NCBI GenBank assembly: GCA_045630285.1
Contig: JAZQSX010000061.1
Location: 124,001-188,000, forward strand
DNA length: 64,000 bases
Source of the DNA: RGIG3009 sp045630285
GTDB lineage: Bacteria; Bacillota; Clostridia; Oscillospirales; Acutalibacteraceae
Direction: 5' to 3'
Shown here one piece after another: positions 44,027 through 53,218 of the stretch; positions within the stretch are counted from its first letter, which is position 1; each line of letters begins with the position of its first letter. The position numbers and the translations under genes are program-made. The notes under the pieces are model-generated. The model saw nothing but the letters and a program-made list of their open reading frames with translations, was not told where the DNA came from and made no database searches.

Positions 44027-45391
44027 ATGAGTAAGAAACGATTTCTGTCGTTGGTTTTGGCACTGTGCCTGACGGTCTGCCTGTGTGCGGGCTGTCAGGG
44101 ACAGGAGTCCGATCAAACGACAACGCCGACGACCGACGGCGATAAGGTCACCACGGTCGATTACGTTGCCAAGACGAAGCTCAACCTGAATTCGGATACG
44201 AAGAAGCAGGAAGTTACCGTAAAGAGCTATATCGACGGTGATACCACGCATTTCTACGTTCCCGAAAGCATCAGTGCTGACGGTATTCTTAAGGCACGTT
44301 ATATGGGTATCAATACCCCCGAGTCGACCGGTAAGATCGAAGAATGGGGCAAAAAAGCCTCCAATTTCACCAAAGAAAAGCTGATGGGCGCCGAGTCCAT
44401 TATTGTGGAATCGGACAACAGCAGCTGGAACGTCGACTCCACCGGTGACCGTCACCTGGTGTGGGTTTGGTACAAACCGCAGGGTGGCGAGGACTACCGT
44501 TGCCTGAATCTGGAATTGATCCAGAACGGTTTGTCGATCTCCTGCGGTACGACCGCTGATCGCTACGGTCAAGCGGCTTCCGATGCCTTCCAGCAGGCAA
44601 AGGCTCAGAAGCTTCACGTGTTCTCCGGCAAGCAGGATCCCGATTTCTTCTACGGTGATGCTTACGAGCTGGATCTGAAGGAACTGCGTACCAACATTCA
44701 ACTGTACGACAATGCGAAGGTTGCCTTTGAGGGCGTTGTCACTCGCAATAATAACAACTCGGTGTACGTAGAGAACTACGATGCGGAAACCGATATGTAC
44801 TACGGTATGTCGGTGTACTACGGCTATGCGACCGGCGAATTGCTCAACATTCTCAGCGTGGGCAATCGCATTCGTGTGGTTGGTACGGTAACGTACTATG
44901 AGACCGGCGGTACGTGGCAGGTGTCCGGTTTGAATTATCGTGAGTTCAAGCCGATGGATCCGAGCAATACCATTTGTCTCAGTTCCGGGCACGAAGCTGC
45001 GAACCGTGAGCTGACTGCCGCTCAGTTGCTGAATACCTCGGTTGAGGTAGAGGTGAGCAACGATCTGGGCAGCGAGGAAACGGAAACCAAGTATTTCACG
45101 TATGCTCATCTTGCTATGAGCACCTCGGTGTCTTTGAAGAATCTGCAGGTGCTGAGCGTGTACACGACCAGCAACGGCGGAGATTCCGATGGCGCTATGA
45201 CGCTGACTTGTGATGCAGACGGTACGATCATCGATGTTCGCACCATCGTTTTGTACGATGAAAACGGACAGCTGATGACTGAGGATGATTATCTTGACAA
45301 GACGATCGACGTGGTTGGTATTATCGACTTCTTCAGCGGCGATTATCAGATCAAGGTGTTCACAACCGAAGATATTACCGTGCATGAATAA
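44027..45391 (+). CDS. Secreted thermonuclease (SNase-like) lipoprotein with C-terminal OB-fold region
   Basis: A lipoprotein of about 454 residues (LCAGC). Residues 55-205 are a staphylococcal-nuclease domain: DGDT motif, the RYMGINTPE segment with Arg and Glu of the active site, and the second Arg in GDRHLVW. The usual Asp of the RxxxIDTPE motif is Asn here, which may lower calcium binding. OB-like regions make up the C-terminal half. It would cut extracellular DNA or RNA near the membrane. ATG at 44027 is favoured by GTGAG 6 bp upstream; ATG codons at 44012 and 44024 are alternatives. Confidence 0.87.
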   Translation: MSKKRFLSLVLALCLTVCLCAGCQGQESDQTTTPTTDGDKVTTVDYVAKTKLNLNSDTKKQEVTVKSYIDGDTTHFYVPESISADGILKARYMGINTPESTGKIEEWGKKASNFTKEKLMGAESIIVESDNSSWNVDSTGDRHLVWVWYKPQGGEDYRCLNLELIQNGLSISCGTTADRYGQAASDAFQQAKAQKLHVFSGKQDPDFFYGDAYELDLKELRTNIQLYDNAKVAFEGVVTRNNNNSVYVENYDAETDMYYGMSVYYGYATGELLNILSVGNRIRVVGTVTYYETGGTWQVSGLNYREFKPMDPSNTICLSSGHEAANRELTAAQLLNTSVEVEVSNDLGSEETETKYFTYAHLAMSTSVSLKNLQVLSVYTTSNGGDSDGAMTLTCDADGTIIDVRTIVLYDENGQLMTEDDYLDKTIDVVGIIDFFSGDYQIKVFTTEDITVHE

Positions 45392-45410
45392 ATCAAGAGA
45401 GGTGTAGAGT

Positions 45411-47300
45411 ATGAAAAAGATCATTGCCATTGCTGTTTGCTTGCTGATGACGTTGTCTCTCTTTGCAGGCTGCAGCGATACGCCGGCGAATGAGACTACC
45501 GAGACCGGTAGCAAGCTGGCAAAGGCCAAGGAGTTCTTGGAAACGATGTACAAGCCCGACGGTAAGGATACGGTCGTGGAATTGTATCAGGACAAGGACG
45601 TTCTGGCGTCTGTCACCGTGGACGGTGTCAGCTACAAGGTCACCTGGACCGTAACCATTACGAAGGGTTCCTCCGATGCGGTTGTTATCGGTGAATCCGA
45701 GAAGGAAAATCAGGTGACGATCGATATTCCCGACCTTCCGGAAGAGGATATCGAATTCACCGCCACCGCTACCGTTACCGATAAGGACGGCAAGAAGGAA
45801 GTTGCTAACTTTAAGTACAAGGTAACGGGTATCGTGATCGGCGGTATGACCGATGCAGAGACCGTGGAAGCGGCGTACGAGCTGGCTGCCGGCGAGTCCT
45901 TGGAAGACGAGGCTACGATCACCGGTAAGGTCGTTTCTATCGAGACGCCGTGGAACGAGACCGACAAGACCATTGGTGTGAAGATCCAGGTTGGCGATCT
46001 CGCTGACAAGCTGCTGCTTTGCCCCGGCTTTGCGGTGGAGAGCGCTGATGCTATTAAGGTAGGGGACACCATCACGGTTGTTGGTTACATCACCAACAAC
46101 AACGGCTCGGTCGAATTCAAGGCCGGTGCAACGTTGGATGAGGTGATTTCCGAGGGCCAGGGTGGCACGACCGATCCTGAAGAGCCTGATACGGATGAGT
46201 CCACCACCGGTACGACGGCAACTACGACTCCGTCTTCCGGCACGACCACCAAGCCCACCTCCGGTACGGGTAACAAGCCCACTTCCGGCACGACCACCAA
46301 ACCCACCTCCGGCATCAAGCTGCCCTCTACTATGACCGGCATCGTGGATGCTGCGTATGCATTGGCTGAAGGCGCTGAACTGCCGACCGCTACGCTGACC
46401 GGTAAGGTCATTGCTGTGGATGAGGCGTACAGCGACGAGTTCAAGAACATCACGGTCACCATTTCTGTTACCGGCCGTGAGGACAAGCCGATCAAGTGCT
46501 ATCGTCTGAAGGGCGACGGCGTGGAAAAGATCATCAAGGGCGATACCATCACCGTTACCGGTATCCTGAAGAAGCGTTCGAACAATGTTCAGTTCGATCT
46601 GGGTTGCACGCTGGATAAGCGTGTTGCCGGTCAGACCAGCATCAAGCAGGAAACGGATCCCGAGAAGATCATGGCTGCGGCGCTGAAGCTGGCAGTTGGC
46701 GAAGATATGGGTTATGATGTCACCCTGCGCGGTGAAGTTGTCGGTATGGACACGGCATACAACCCCGATTTTGACAACGTCAGCGTGGTTATCAAGGTTG
46801 CCGGCACCAACTTGCTGTGCTACCGCTTGACCGGTAAGGATGCGGATAAGATTATGGTTGGCGATACCATTACCGTTACCGGCCGTATCAAGAACTACAA
46901 CGGTAAAATCCAGTTTGGTCAGGGCTGCACGATGCGTAAGCGTGAGGCAGGCGAAGCACAGCAGTTGACCACTGTGGCTGATATTATGGAAGCGGCATTC
47001 AAACTGGAGCCCGGTTCTACGCTGCCTCATGATGTTACCTTGACCGGTAAGATCACCGAGATCAACACGCCTTATGCTGCTGCTTACAAGAACATCACGG
47101 TTACCATCGTTGTTGATGGCTATGATGATAAACCCCTCAAGTGCTACCGTATGAAGGCTAAGAGCGGTGATACGGCTGAGACCGAAGCGCTGAAGGTTGG
47201 CGACGTGATTACCGTTACCGGTATCATCAAGAACTATCAGCATTCTTCCGGCGATTGCGAAGTGGAATTCAATACCGGATGCCTCTTCGTTAAAAAATAA
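45411..47300 (+). CDS. Lipoprotein with four OB-fold repeats
   Basis: The 629-residue lipoprotein (LFAGC) begins with an Ig-like beta domain (about 35-135). Four repeats of roughly 100-110 residues follow, each with the pattern ATITGKV...KNITVTI...LKCYRLKG...VGDTITVTG. This is a YhcR/tRNA-anti-type OB fold associated with nucleic-acid binding. A Thr/Gly/Pro linker with KPTSG repeats separates repeats 1 and 2. It lies 19 bp after the nuclease gene. A DNA-capturing surface protein is the inferred role; no catalytic motif is visible. Confidence 0.8.
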   Translation: MKKIIAIAVCLLMTLSLFAGCSDTPANETTETGSKLAKAKEFLETMYKPDGKDTVVELYQDKDVLASVTVDGVSYKVTWTVTITKGSSDAVVIGESEKENQVTIDIPDLPEEDIEFTATATVTDKDGKKEVANFKYKVTGIVIGGMTDAETVEAAYELAAGESLEDEATITGKVVSIETPWNETDKTIGVKIQVGDLADKLLLCPGFAVESADAIKVGDTITVVGYITNNNGSVEFKAGATLDEVISEGQGGTTDPEEPDTDESTTGTTATTTPSSGTTTKPTSGTGNKPTSGTTTKPTSGIKLPSTMTGIVDAAYALAEGAELPTATLTGKVIAVDEAYSDEFKNITVTISVTGREDKPIKCYRLKGDGVEKIIKGDTITVTGILKKRSNNVQFDLGCTLDKRVAGQTSIKQETDPEKIMAAALKLAVGEDMGYDVTLRGEVVGMDTAYNPDFDNVSVVIKVAGTNLLCYRLTGKDADKIMVGDTITVTGRIKNYNGKIQFGQGCTMRKREAGEAQQLTTVADIMEAAFKLEPGSTLPHDVTLTGKITEINTPYAAAYKNITVTIVVDGYDDKPLKCYRMKAKSGDTAETEALKVGDVITVTGIIKNYQHSSGDCEVEFNTGCLFVKK

Positions 47301-47324
47301 TACATACAAAGGAGGAAACCCAAG

Positions 47325-48944
47325 ATGAAATCGCAAATCAAAAAGTTTGTGACCCTGTTCGCTTGCTTGTGCTTGTTGGTCTCTGCTATGGCGATCGGCG
47401 CTTTCGCAGGCACCCCGGCCGAGGATATTGCGGCGGCGATGCTGCTTGAGCACAACCAGTCGCTCGACTATGATTCCACCATGACCGGTGAGATCACGGC
47501 GATCAATACGGCGTATTCCAGCCAGTACAAGAACATCACCGTGACTATCGACGTGGATGGTACCGAGCTGAAGTGCTTCCGTTTGACCGCTGACGAAAGT
47601 AAGCTGGCCGATGTCGAGGCGCTGGCTGTCGGTGATACCATCACGGTTACCGGCAAACTGGCCAAGTACTATGAAAACGTCCAGTTCGGTGCCGGCACCA
47701 AGATGACGGCTGTTGTCAAGGCGACGACCGAAATTGAGATCCCCGAAGATCCGAAAGAGATCGTGGATGCAGCGTTTGCGCTTGCTTCCGGCAAGAGCCT
47801 GCCCTATGAGGCTTCCTTGGTTGCCACTGTGACCGAGGTTACCGGCGCGTATGATCCCAGCTATGGCACTCTGACGGTGAATGCCACGATGGAAGGCACG
47901 GACGGCCTGAAGACCGTTCAGCTCAAGTATCTGCCCGCTGCGGATGCAGATCAGGTCGTTGTCGGCACTGTTATCGGTGTGACCGGTACGTTCCAGAACT
48001 ACAACGGCACTGTGCAGATGTACAAGCCGAAGCTGGACTATGTTGCCCTGACCGATTACAAAGAGATCGTCGATGCGGCATATGCTCTGGAATCCGGTAA
48101 GGAACTGCCTTACAAGACCACCATCAAGGGCGAGATCACCAAGATCGACACGCCCTACAGCTCTCAGTATGAGAACATCTCGGTCGTCATCGCTGTTGAA
48201 GGCGCTGATCCTGAGAAGCCGATCCTTGTCTTCCGTGTGAAGGGCGAAGGCGCTGCTGATCTGGCTGTTGGCGACGTTATCACCACGACCGGTATCATGA
48301 AGAATTATAACGGTCTGATTGAACTCACCGGCTGCACGCTGGATGCTGTTGTTAAGGGTGAAAACGAAGCTCCCAAGGCTCCGGAAGATCCCAAAGAGAT
48401 CGTTGACGCCGCTTTTGAGTTGGCTCCCGGCAGCTCGCTGCTTTATGAAGCCACTCTGACCGGTAAGATCACGGCGATCGAAACTCCTTATGACGACGGT
48501 TATAAGAACGTTTCTGTTATCATCTCCGTGGAAGGCACCACCGGTGCGAAGGATCTGCTCGTGTATCGTCTGAAGGGCGAAGGCGCTGATACCATTAAGG
48601 TTGGTGACACCATTACCGTTACTGGTAGCATCATCAACTACAACGGTACCGTCGAGTTCGGTTCCGGCTGCGTTCTGACGAATGTTGTTATTGCAACTCC
48701 CGACGACGAAGACGACAAGGATAACGAGGACGACAAGGATCCTGAAGAGGATAAGGATCCCGACACCGATGTTGATGACGACACCAACAACGGTTCGGAT
48801 GCAGACGATGACGAAGGCGCTGACAACGATGGCGACGAGATTGAGATCCCGACCACCGGCGAGGCTACCGATTACGTTCTGCCGATGTTGGCTCTGATCC
48901 TGGCTGCGGCTGCTCTGGTAGTCGGCAAAAAGGTTCGTGCCTAA
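47325..48944 (+). CDS. Surface-anchored protein with four OB-fold repeats and a sortase-type tail
   Basis: The 539-residue product has a Sec signal peptide, four OB-fold repeats closely related to those of the previous gene, and an Asp/Glu/Asn-rich spacer. It ends with an IPTTG motif, a hydrophobic helix and a short basic tail, the arrangement of sortase substrates. The acidic spacer probably crosses the wall. With the preceding lipoprotein it could form a membrane-to-wall relay for polynucleotides or oligonucleotides. It is the last gene of the operon; a strong terminator follows. Confidence 0.82.
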   Translation: MKSQIKKFVTLFACLCLLVSAMAIGAFAGTPAEDIAAAMLLEHNQSLDYDSTMTGEITAINTAYSSQYKNITVTIDVDGTELKCFRLTADESKLADVEALAVGDTITVTGKLAKYYENVQFGAGTKMTAVVKATTEIEIPEDPKEIVDAAFALASGKSLPYEASLVATVTEVTGAYDPSYGTLTVNATMEGTDGLKTVQLKYLPAADADQVVVGTVIGVTGTFQNYNGTVQMYKPKLDYVALTDYKEIVDAAYALESGKELPYKTTIKGEITKIDTPYSSQYENISVVIAVEGADPEKPILVFRVKGEGAADLAVGDVITTTGIMKNYNGLIELTGCTLDAVVKGENEAPKAPEDPKEIVDAAFELAPGSSLLYEATLTGKITAIETPYDDGYKNVSVIISVEGTTGAKDLLVYRLKGEGADTIKVGDTITVTGSIINYNGTVEFGSGCVLTNVVIATPDDEDDKDNEDDKDPEEDKDPDTDVDDDTNNGSDADDDEGADNDGDEIEIPTTGEATDYVLPMLALILAAAALVVGKKVRA

Positions 48945-48964
48945 TCGTTTCGTTTTAGGTTAAC

Positions 48965-48999
48965 AAAAAACAGCAGTGGACATCCACTGCTGTTTTTTT
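48965..48999. terminator. Terminator of the ABC/nuclease/OB-fold operon
   Basis: A stem of about 15 bp including flanking A and T runs, ending in T8, 20 bp after the last stop. Confidence 0.88.
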
Positions 49000-49012
49000 A
49001 TCTTACAAGATA

Positions 49013-49050
49013 AAAGCAACCCGCCGCTCCGTGCTGAGTGGCGGGTTAGT
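49013..49050 (-). terminator. Terminator of the deoC-surE operon
   Basis: An AACCCGCC/GGCGGGTT stem with a T-rich tail on the minus strand, just past surE. Confidence 0.75.
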
Positions 49051-49053
49051 TGT

Positions 49054-49767
49054 TTATGTGGTCAACTTTGCATAAATATCTCGGTCGGTCATATCCACAG
49101 TGAGCGGCATGATCGAAACGTAGCCGGAAAGTGTGGTTTCCGTATCCAGAGTCGTATCGCCGCAAGAGGTAAAGACGCATTTTCCTTGTGCCTGGTACAT
49201 GCCACCGCCAACGTGGTCGAAGGAATCGGAAAAATAGGGGCCGCCCTGACGGGTGATGCGGATGCCCTTGGGACTTTCGGGGATGTTCACATTATAGATG
49301 CTGTGAATATCCCAAAGCTTGTGGGCTTGCATATATTCCCACACCATCGGCAACTGTTCGATTGCTTTTCCGTAATACTCGGGGCTGGTGGAGAAGGCGA
49401 TACCGGGAATGCCCAGCAAAGCCGCTTCACGCACGGCGGAAACCGTGCCGGAGTATAGCATATCCGCCCCAATGTTAAATCCACGGTTAATACCGGAGAT
49501 CACCAGATCAAAGGGCATTTCCATGCCTAATACAGCAAAGCGAACGCAGTCAGCGGGCGTGGAATCAACCACATACGCAGAAATATCGTCCTCCAGCTGC
49601 ACTTTTTCCACTCGGAACGGAGCGTGGAACTCGATTCCGTGGCTTTTTCCGCTTTGTTCAAAGCGGGGAACGACGACCGTCACATTGCCCAATTGTTGAC
49701 ACCACCGAATAAGCGGTATTAGCTGCTCAGCGTTTACGCTGTCATCGTTTGTAATTAAAATTCTCAT
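49054..49767 (-). CDS. surE: 5'/3'-nucleotidase SurE
   Basis: The 237-residue enzyme removes phosphate from nucleoside monophosphates. The metal motif ILITNDDS is at the N-terminus, with VVVPRFEQSG, SGINRGFNIG and YSGTVSAVREA as further family signatures. ATG at 49767 follows GAGGG by 6 bp. It overlaps the DHH phosphoesterase gene by 4 bp and is the last gene of a six-gene minus operon for nucleotide breakdown. Confidence 0.94.
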   Translation of the reverse strand: MRILITNDDSVNAEQLIPLIRWCQQLGNVTVVVPRFEQSGKSHGIEFHAPFRVEKVQLEDDISAYVVDSTPADCVRFAVLGMEMPFDLVISGINRGFNIGADMLYSGTVSAVREAALLGIPGIAFSTSPEYYGKAIEQLPMVWEYMQAHKLWDIHSIYNVNIPESPKGIRITRQGGPYFSDSFDHVGGGMYQAQGKCVFTSCGDTTLDTETTLSGYVSIMPLTVDMTDRDIYAKLTT

Positions 49768-50750
49768 AACCAACCCTCGTGAGTTTGTTTATAGTCCTTG
49801 ACAAACGCATCGGCATCACGCAAAAGTGCGTTCATCTCATCCTTGCTGTAAACGGTAGCGCCGCAGGCACAGGCATGACCGCCGCCGTGATATTTTTCGG
49901 CAATGGGATTGATCTGTACAAAACGGGAGCGCAGACGCACACGAATGGAGTGCTCGGCGTCATCGTTTTCGATAAATGCCATCCAGCAGATTGCACCGCG
50001 AATGGCGTCCAGCTTGTTGACACAGGCGCTGGCCTGCTCCAAGGAAAGATCAAACAGTTCACGCATTGCTTTGTCAACGTAGATGTACGCAACACCGTTT
50101 TCGGTAATATGCATATGCTCGTAGATGTATGCTTTGAACTTCAAGTAGCTGAAATCCTCCAGATAGAGTTGAGCATACAGCAACTGCGTATCGATACCGA
50201 CATCGAGCATAGCAGCGGCATTACGCATGGTTTCTCCATTGATACCTTCATATTTGAAGCGGCCGGAATCGGTGACCATACCGGTATAAACGTAGGTTGC
50301 CGCCTCACTGTCGATCTTCAGTTCGTCACGGAACGTTCTGTAGAAATCGGCGATCATTTCGCAGGCGGAGGAACGTTCTTCTTCCACCCAAATCAAGTCG
50401 CCGTAGGTTTCCAACGGAATGTGATGATCGATTTTGATCAGTTCCTTGCACAGAGTGTACTTTTTGTTGGAGATGCGTGCCTCCGAAGCGGTGTCGATGA
50501 CAATGCCTAAAGCATTACAGTACACGTCATCCGCAACCTCGTCATCATCTGTTCCCAAAAATTCAAGATATTCCGAGCACTCGTTGTCGATCAGATAGAT
50601 CGCCTTGTCGGGGAAGGACAACTGAAGGATTCGTTTGAGACCCTTGGTGGCACCGACACAGTCGCCGTCGTTACGCACGTGGCGAAACAGCATCACGGTG
50701 TCGTAGTCCTTGATTTTTTGAAGAATCTGTTCTTTTACTGCCTGGTTCAT
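49764..50750 (-). CDS. DHH/DHHA1 phosphoesterase (NrnA-like), copy 1
   Basis: The 328-residue protein has DHH-family motifs: RHVRNDGDCVGA, DTA, DHH and the DHHA1 motif GGGHACACGA. Members degrade very short oligonucleotides (nanoRNase), pAp or cyclic dinucleotides. It overlaps copy 2 and surE by 4 bp each. The RHVRNDGD motif departs from the more usual H-x-x-PDGD by Asn for Pro, while copy 2 keeps RHSRPDGD. Confidence 0.9.
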   Translation of the reverse strand: MNQAVKEQILQKIKDYDTVMLFRHVRNDGDCVGATKGLKRILQLSFPDKAIYLIDNECSEYLEFLGTDDDEVADDVYCNALGIVIDTASEARISNKKYTLCKELIKIDHHIPLETYGDLIWVEEERSSACEMIADFYRTFRDELKIDSEAATYVYTGMVTDSGRFKYEGINGETMRNAAAMLDVGIDTQLLYAQLYLEDFSYLKFKAYIYEHMHITENGVAYIYVDKAMRELFDLSLEQASACVNKLDAIRGAICWMAFIENDDAEHSIRVRLRSRFVQINPIAEKYHGGGHACACGATVYSKDEMNALLRDADAFVKDYKQTHEGWL

Positions 50751-51688
50751 ACGAGTCCTCCTTGCAGGGCATCCAGATCACGGAGCATAGCCATTGCGGT
50801 CTCACGGTCAGCAACAGTGGCGCCGCTGGCCTTTTGATGACCGCCACCGCCGTATTTAACGGCAATGGGGTTGATATTAAAGCGGGAGGAGCGAAGCTCA
50901 CACAAAACGCCTTCCTCGCTCTCGGTGAAGTTGACCCAAATGTCGACCCCTTTCATATCCGACATGGTTCCCACCATACCACGTGAGACCGAGAAAATGT
51001 CAGCGCCAAGCTCGGCGAGTTCCTCTTTGGTGGTATAAATATAAGCCACGTTCGCAGGGGTAAACTGAATTTTCAAAGTAAACTTTGCTTTAAGCACCTT
51101 GTTGTTGAAATCGTCTGCATACAGATGACGGAAGAGTTCGTTGGTATCGACACCGGCTTCCATGAGTACTGCCGCCAGCCGAAACGTCTGCGCATTAGTA
51201 CTGTCGTAGCGGAAACGGCCTGAATCGGTGATCATACCGGTATACAGCGCTGTTGCCGCAGCCTGGTTCAGGCGCAATCCACATTCCACAGCAAAAGCAG
51301 TGACCATACCGCAGCAGCTCTCAAAGCTGGCGTCCACGACCTCTGCGTCGGTAAAGGTCTCACAATAGATGTGGTGATCAATGCGGGCGGTACGTGCTGC
51401 TTTACGGTAGCGATCATCACTGATGAGGGAGGGGACGGCAGAATCCAGCAGAATGGACAACGCTCCGTCGAACACACTGTCCGGGATCTCGTCCATTGCG
51501 GAATCCTGCATAAATCCAAAGAATTTGGAAGTATCTCCGACGACATACACCGTTTTTTCGGGGAAATTTTCACGGATGATCTGTTTCATTCCCAGTTGGC
51601 TGCCCATGGCGTCGCCGTCGGGACGGCTGTGACGGTGGATGATGATCGTATCGTATTGTTGTATGCAGTCTAAAATGGCTTCAAACAT
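50747..51688 (-). CDS. DHH/DHHA1 phosphoesterase (NrnA-like), copy 2
   Basis: The 313-residue paralogue of the downstream gene has RHSRPDGDAMGS, DSA, DHH and GGGHQKASGA motifs. Two adjacent, clearly diverged copies suggest different substrates or a heteromer. It would turn nuclease products (di- and trinucleotides) into mononucleotides for SurE. It lies 15 bp after the uridine-phosphorylase-like gene in the same operon. Confidence 0.91.
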   Translation of the reverse strand: MFEAILDCIQQYDTIIIHRHSRPDGDAMGSQLGMKQIIRENFPEKTVYVVGDTSKFFGFMQDSAMDEIPDSVFDGALSILLDSAVPSLISDDRYRKAARTARIDHHIYCETFTDAEVVDASFESCCGMVTAFAVECGLRLNQAAATALYTGMITDSGRFRYDSTNAQTFRLAAVLMEAGVDTNELFRHLYADDFNNKVLKAKFTLKIQFTPANVAYIYTTKEELAELGADIFSVSRGMVGTMSDMKGVDIWVNFTESEEGVLCELRSSRFNINPIAVKYGGGGHQKASGATVADRETAMAMLRDLDALQGGLV

Positions 51689-51703
51689 AATCAGCGTTTC
51701 CTT

Positions 51704-52453
51704 TTACTTTTTATCTTGCGCAATCAGCAAGCGAATGGCCTCTACGGCCGTTTTAATGGCAGCGGAAGTATCTTCCTTGCGCTCCTTCGGCATCGCCGAT
51801 TTAGCCACTTCCTGATTCCATACGCAGTGGAATACGGCGCCGGCACGCAGCTTGCGAACGGCGCTGACAATAAACAGTGTGGCGCCTTCCATTTCAGAGG
51901 CCAAGCAGCCGCCCCGCTTCCACGCTTCCCATTTGGCAAGCAATTCCGTGGAAATCGGCATACTTTCGGGCGAATGCTGTCCGTAAAAGCTGTCTTTTGC
52001 TTGCACAACACCCACGTGGTTGGGATAACCCAGCTTTTCCGCAGCGTTGTACAGTGCTGTTGTTACTCCGAAATCGGCGACAGCGGGGAACTCGATCGGC
52101 ATATATTCCTTGCTTGTACCGTCCATACGAATGGCGCCGGTAGCGATGATGACGTCGCCGGGTGCTACCTCTGGCTGCATACCACCGCAGGTGCCCACAC
52201 GAATAAAGGTGTCAACACCGATTTTTGCCAGCTCTTCGACGCAAATAGCGCAGGAAGGGCCACCAATACCGGTAGAGACAACCAACACCTTCTCGCCGTC
52301 CAAATAGCCGAGATAAGAGTTATATTCACGGTTACAGCCGACCTGATGCGCATCGTCCAGAAAGGCAGCGATTTTTTCAACACGGCCCGGGTCGCCCGGA
52401 ATGATGGCGTATTTTGCGCCGTGTTCCTCAGAAAGCTGAATATGATATTGCAT
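51704..52453 (-). CDS. udp: Nucleoside phosphorylase, uridine phosphorylase type
   Basis: The 249-residue enzyme of the PNP/UDP family phosphorolyses a nucleoside to base and (deoxy)ribose 1-phosphate. The phosphate motif IPGDPGRV, the STGIGGPS loop, RVGTCGG and the SEMEGATLF segment are all visible. The last favours the uridine phosphorylase branch. ATG at 52453 follows GAGGTG by 5 bp. It is next to deoD in the operon. Confidence 0.88.
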   Translation of the reverse strand: MQYHIQLSEEHGAKYAIIPGDPGRVEKIAAFLDDAHQVGCNREYNSYLGYLDGEKVLVVSTGIGGPSCAICVEELAKIGVDTFIRVGTCGGMQPEVAPGDVIIATGAIRMDGTSKEYMPIEFPAVADFGVTTALYNAAEKLGYPNHVGVVQAKDSFYGQHSPESMPISTELLAKWEAWKRGGCLASEMEGATLFIVSAVRKLRAGAVFHCVWNQEVAKSAMPKERKEDTSAAIKTAVEAIRLLIAQDKK

Positions 52454-52465
52454 ACTCACACCTCA

Positions 52466-53218
52466 TTACTCTTTGGGCTCGATGACGGGAAGCTTTTCGT
52501 ATTCCACGGCGCAGTCCAGCGCCAGTTCCATCATCTGCGTAAAGGTCTGCTCGCGCTCTTGTGCATCCAGAGCGGTAAACGGCGGGAAGAGAATGTCGGA
52601 TATCGTGCAGATCGCCAAAGCGCGCATACCGTAGCGCATAGCCGTGCAATACAGTGCGGCCGCTTCCATTTCCACAGCCAGGCAACCAACCTTACCCCAG
52701 CGAGAAGAGGGGAAGGAGTCATCGTAGAACGTATCAGAGGAATAGAGATTGCCAATATGGAGGTTCAATCCTTTTTCAGCGGCGATCTTGTTGGCAATAT
52801 CCAGCATGGTGAAGTCACAAATCGGTGCCACGGTACCGTTCATACCGTACTGTGCAGGAAAATTGGAATTGGTGCAAGCACCCATTCCAACGACGATATC
52901 CCGCACCTTCACCTGTTCGTTGATACCACCGGCCGAGCCGACACGGATGATGTTCTGAACACCGAAGAATTTGTATAGCTCATACGAGTAGATGCCAATC
53001 GAAGGCATACCCATACCGCTTGCCATGACCGATACCTTCACGCCTTTGTAGTAGCCGGTGTAGCCATTGACACCACGAACACCGTTGACCAAAACGGCAT
53101 CGGTCAGAAAATTATCGGCAATATACTTGGCACGCAGGGGATCGCCCGGCATCAGAACGGTTTTGCCAAAGCCGATATCCGGCTGCTTTAAATCAATATG
53201 AGGCGTCTTGTTTGTCAT
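52466..53218 (-). CDS. deoD: Purine nucleoside phosphorylase, DeoD type
   Basis: The 250-residue enzyme has MPGDPLRAKYIA, GMGMPSIGIYS, RVGSAGG and VEMEAAALY motifs and a catalytic Asp in TISD, as in hexameric DeoD enzymes. It releases purine bases and (deoxy)ribose 1-phosphate. ATG at 53218 follows GGGTGA by 5 bp and lies inside the end of deoC (26-bp overlap), so translation is coupled. Confidence 0.93.
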   Translation of the reverse strand: MTNKTPHIDLKQPDIGFGKTVLMPGDPLRAKYIADNFLTDAVLVNGVRGVNGYTGYYKGVKVSVMASGMGMPSIGIYSYELYKFFGVQNIIRVGSAGGINEQVKVRDIVVGMGACTNSNFPAQYGMNGTVAPICDFTMLDIANKIAAEKGLNLHIGNLYSSDTFYDDSFPSSRWGKVGCLAVEMEAAALYCTAMRYGMRALAICTISDILFPPFTALDAQEREQTFTQMMELALDCAVEYEKLPVIEPKE

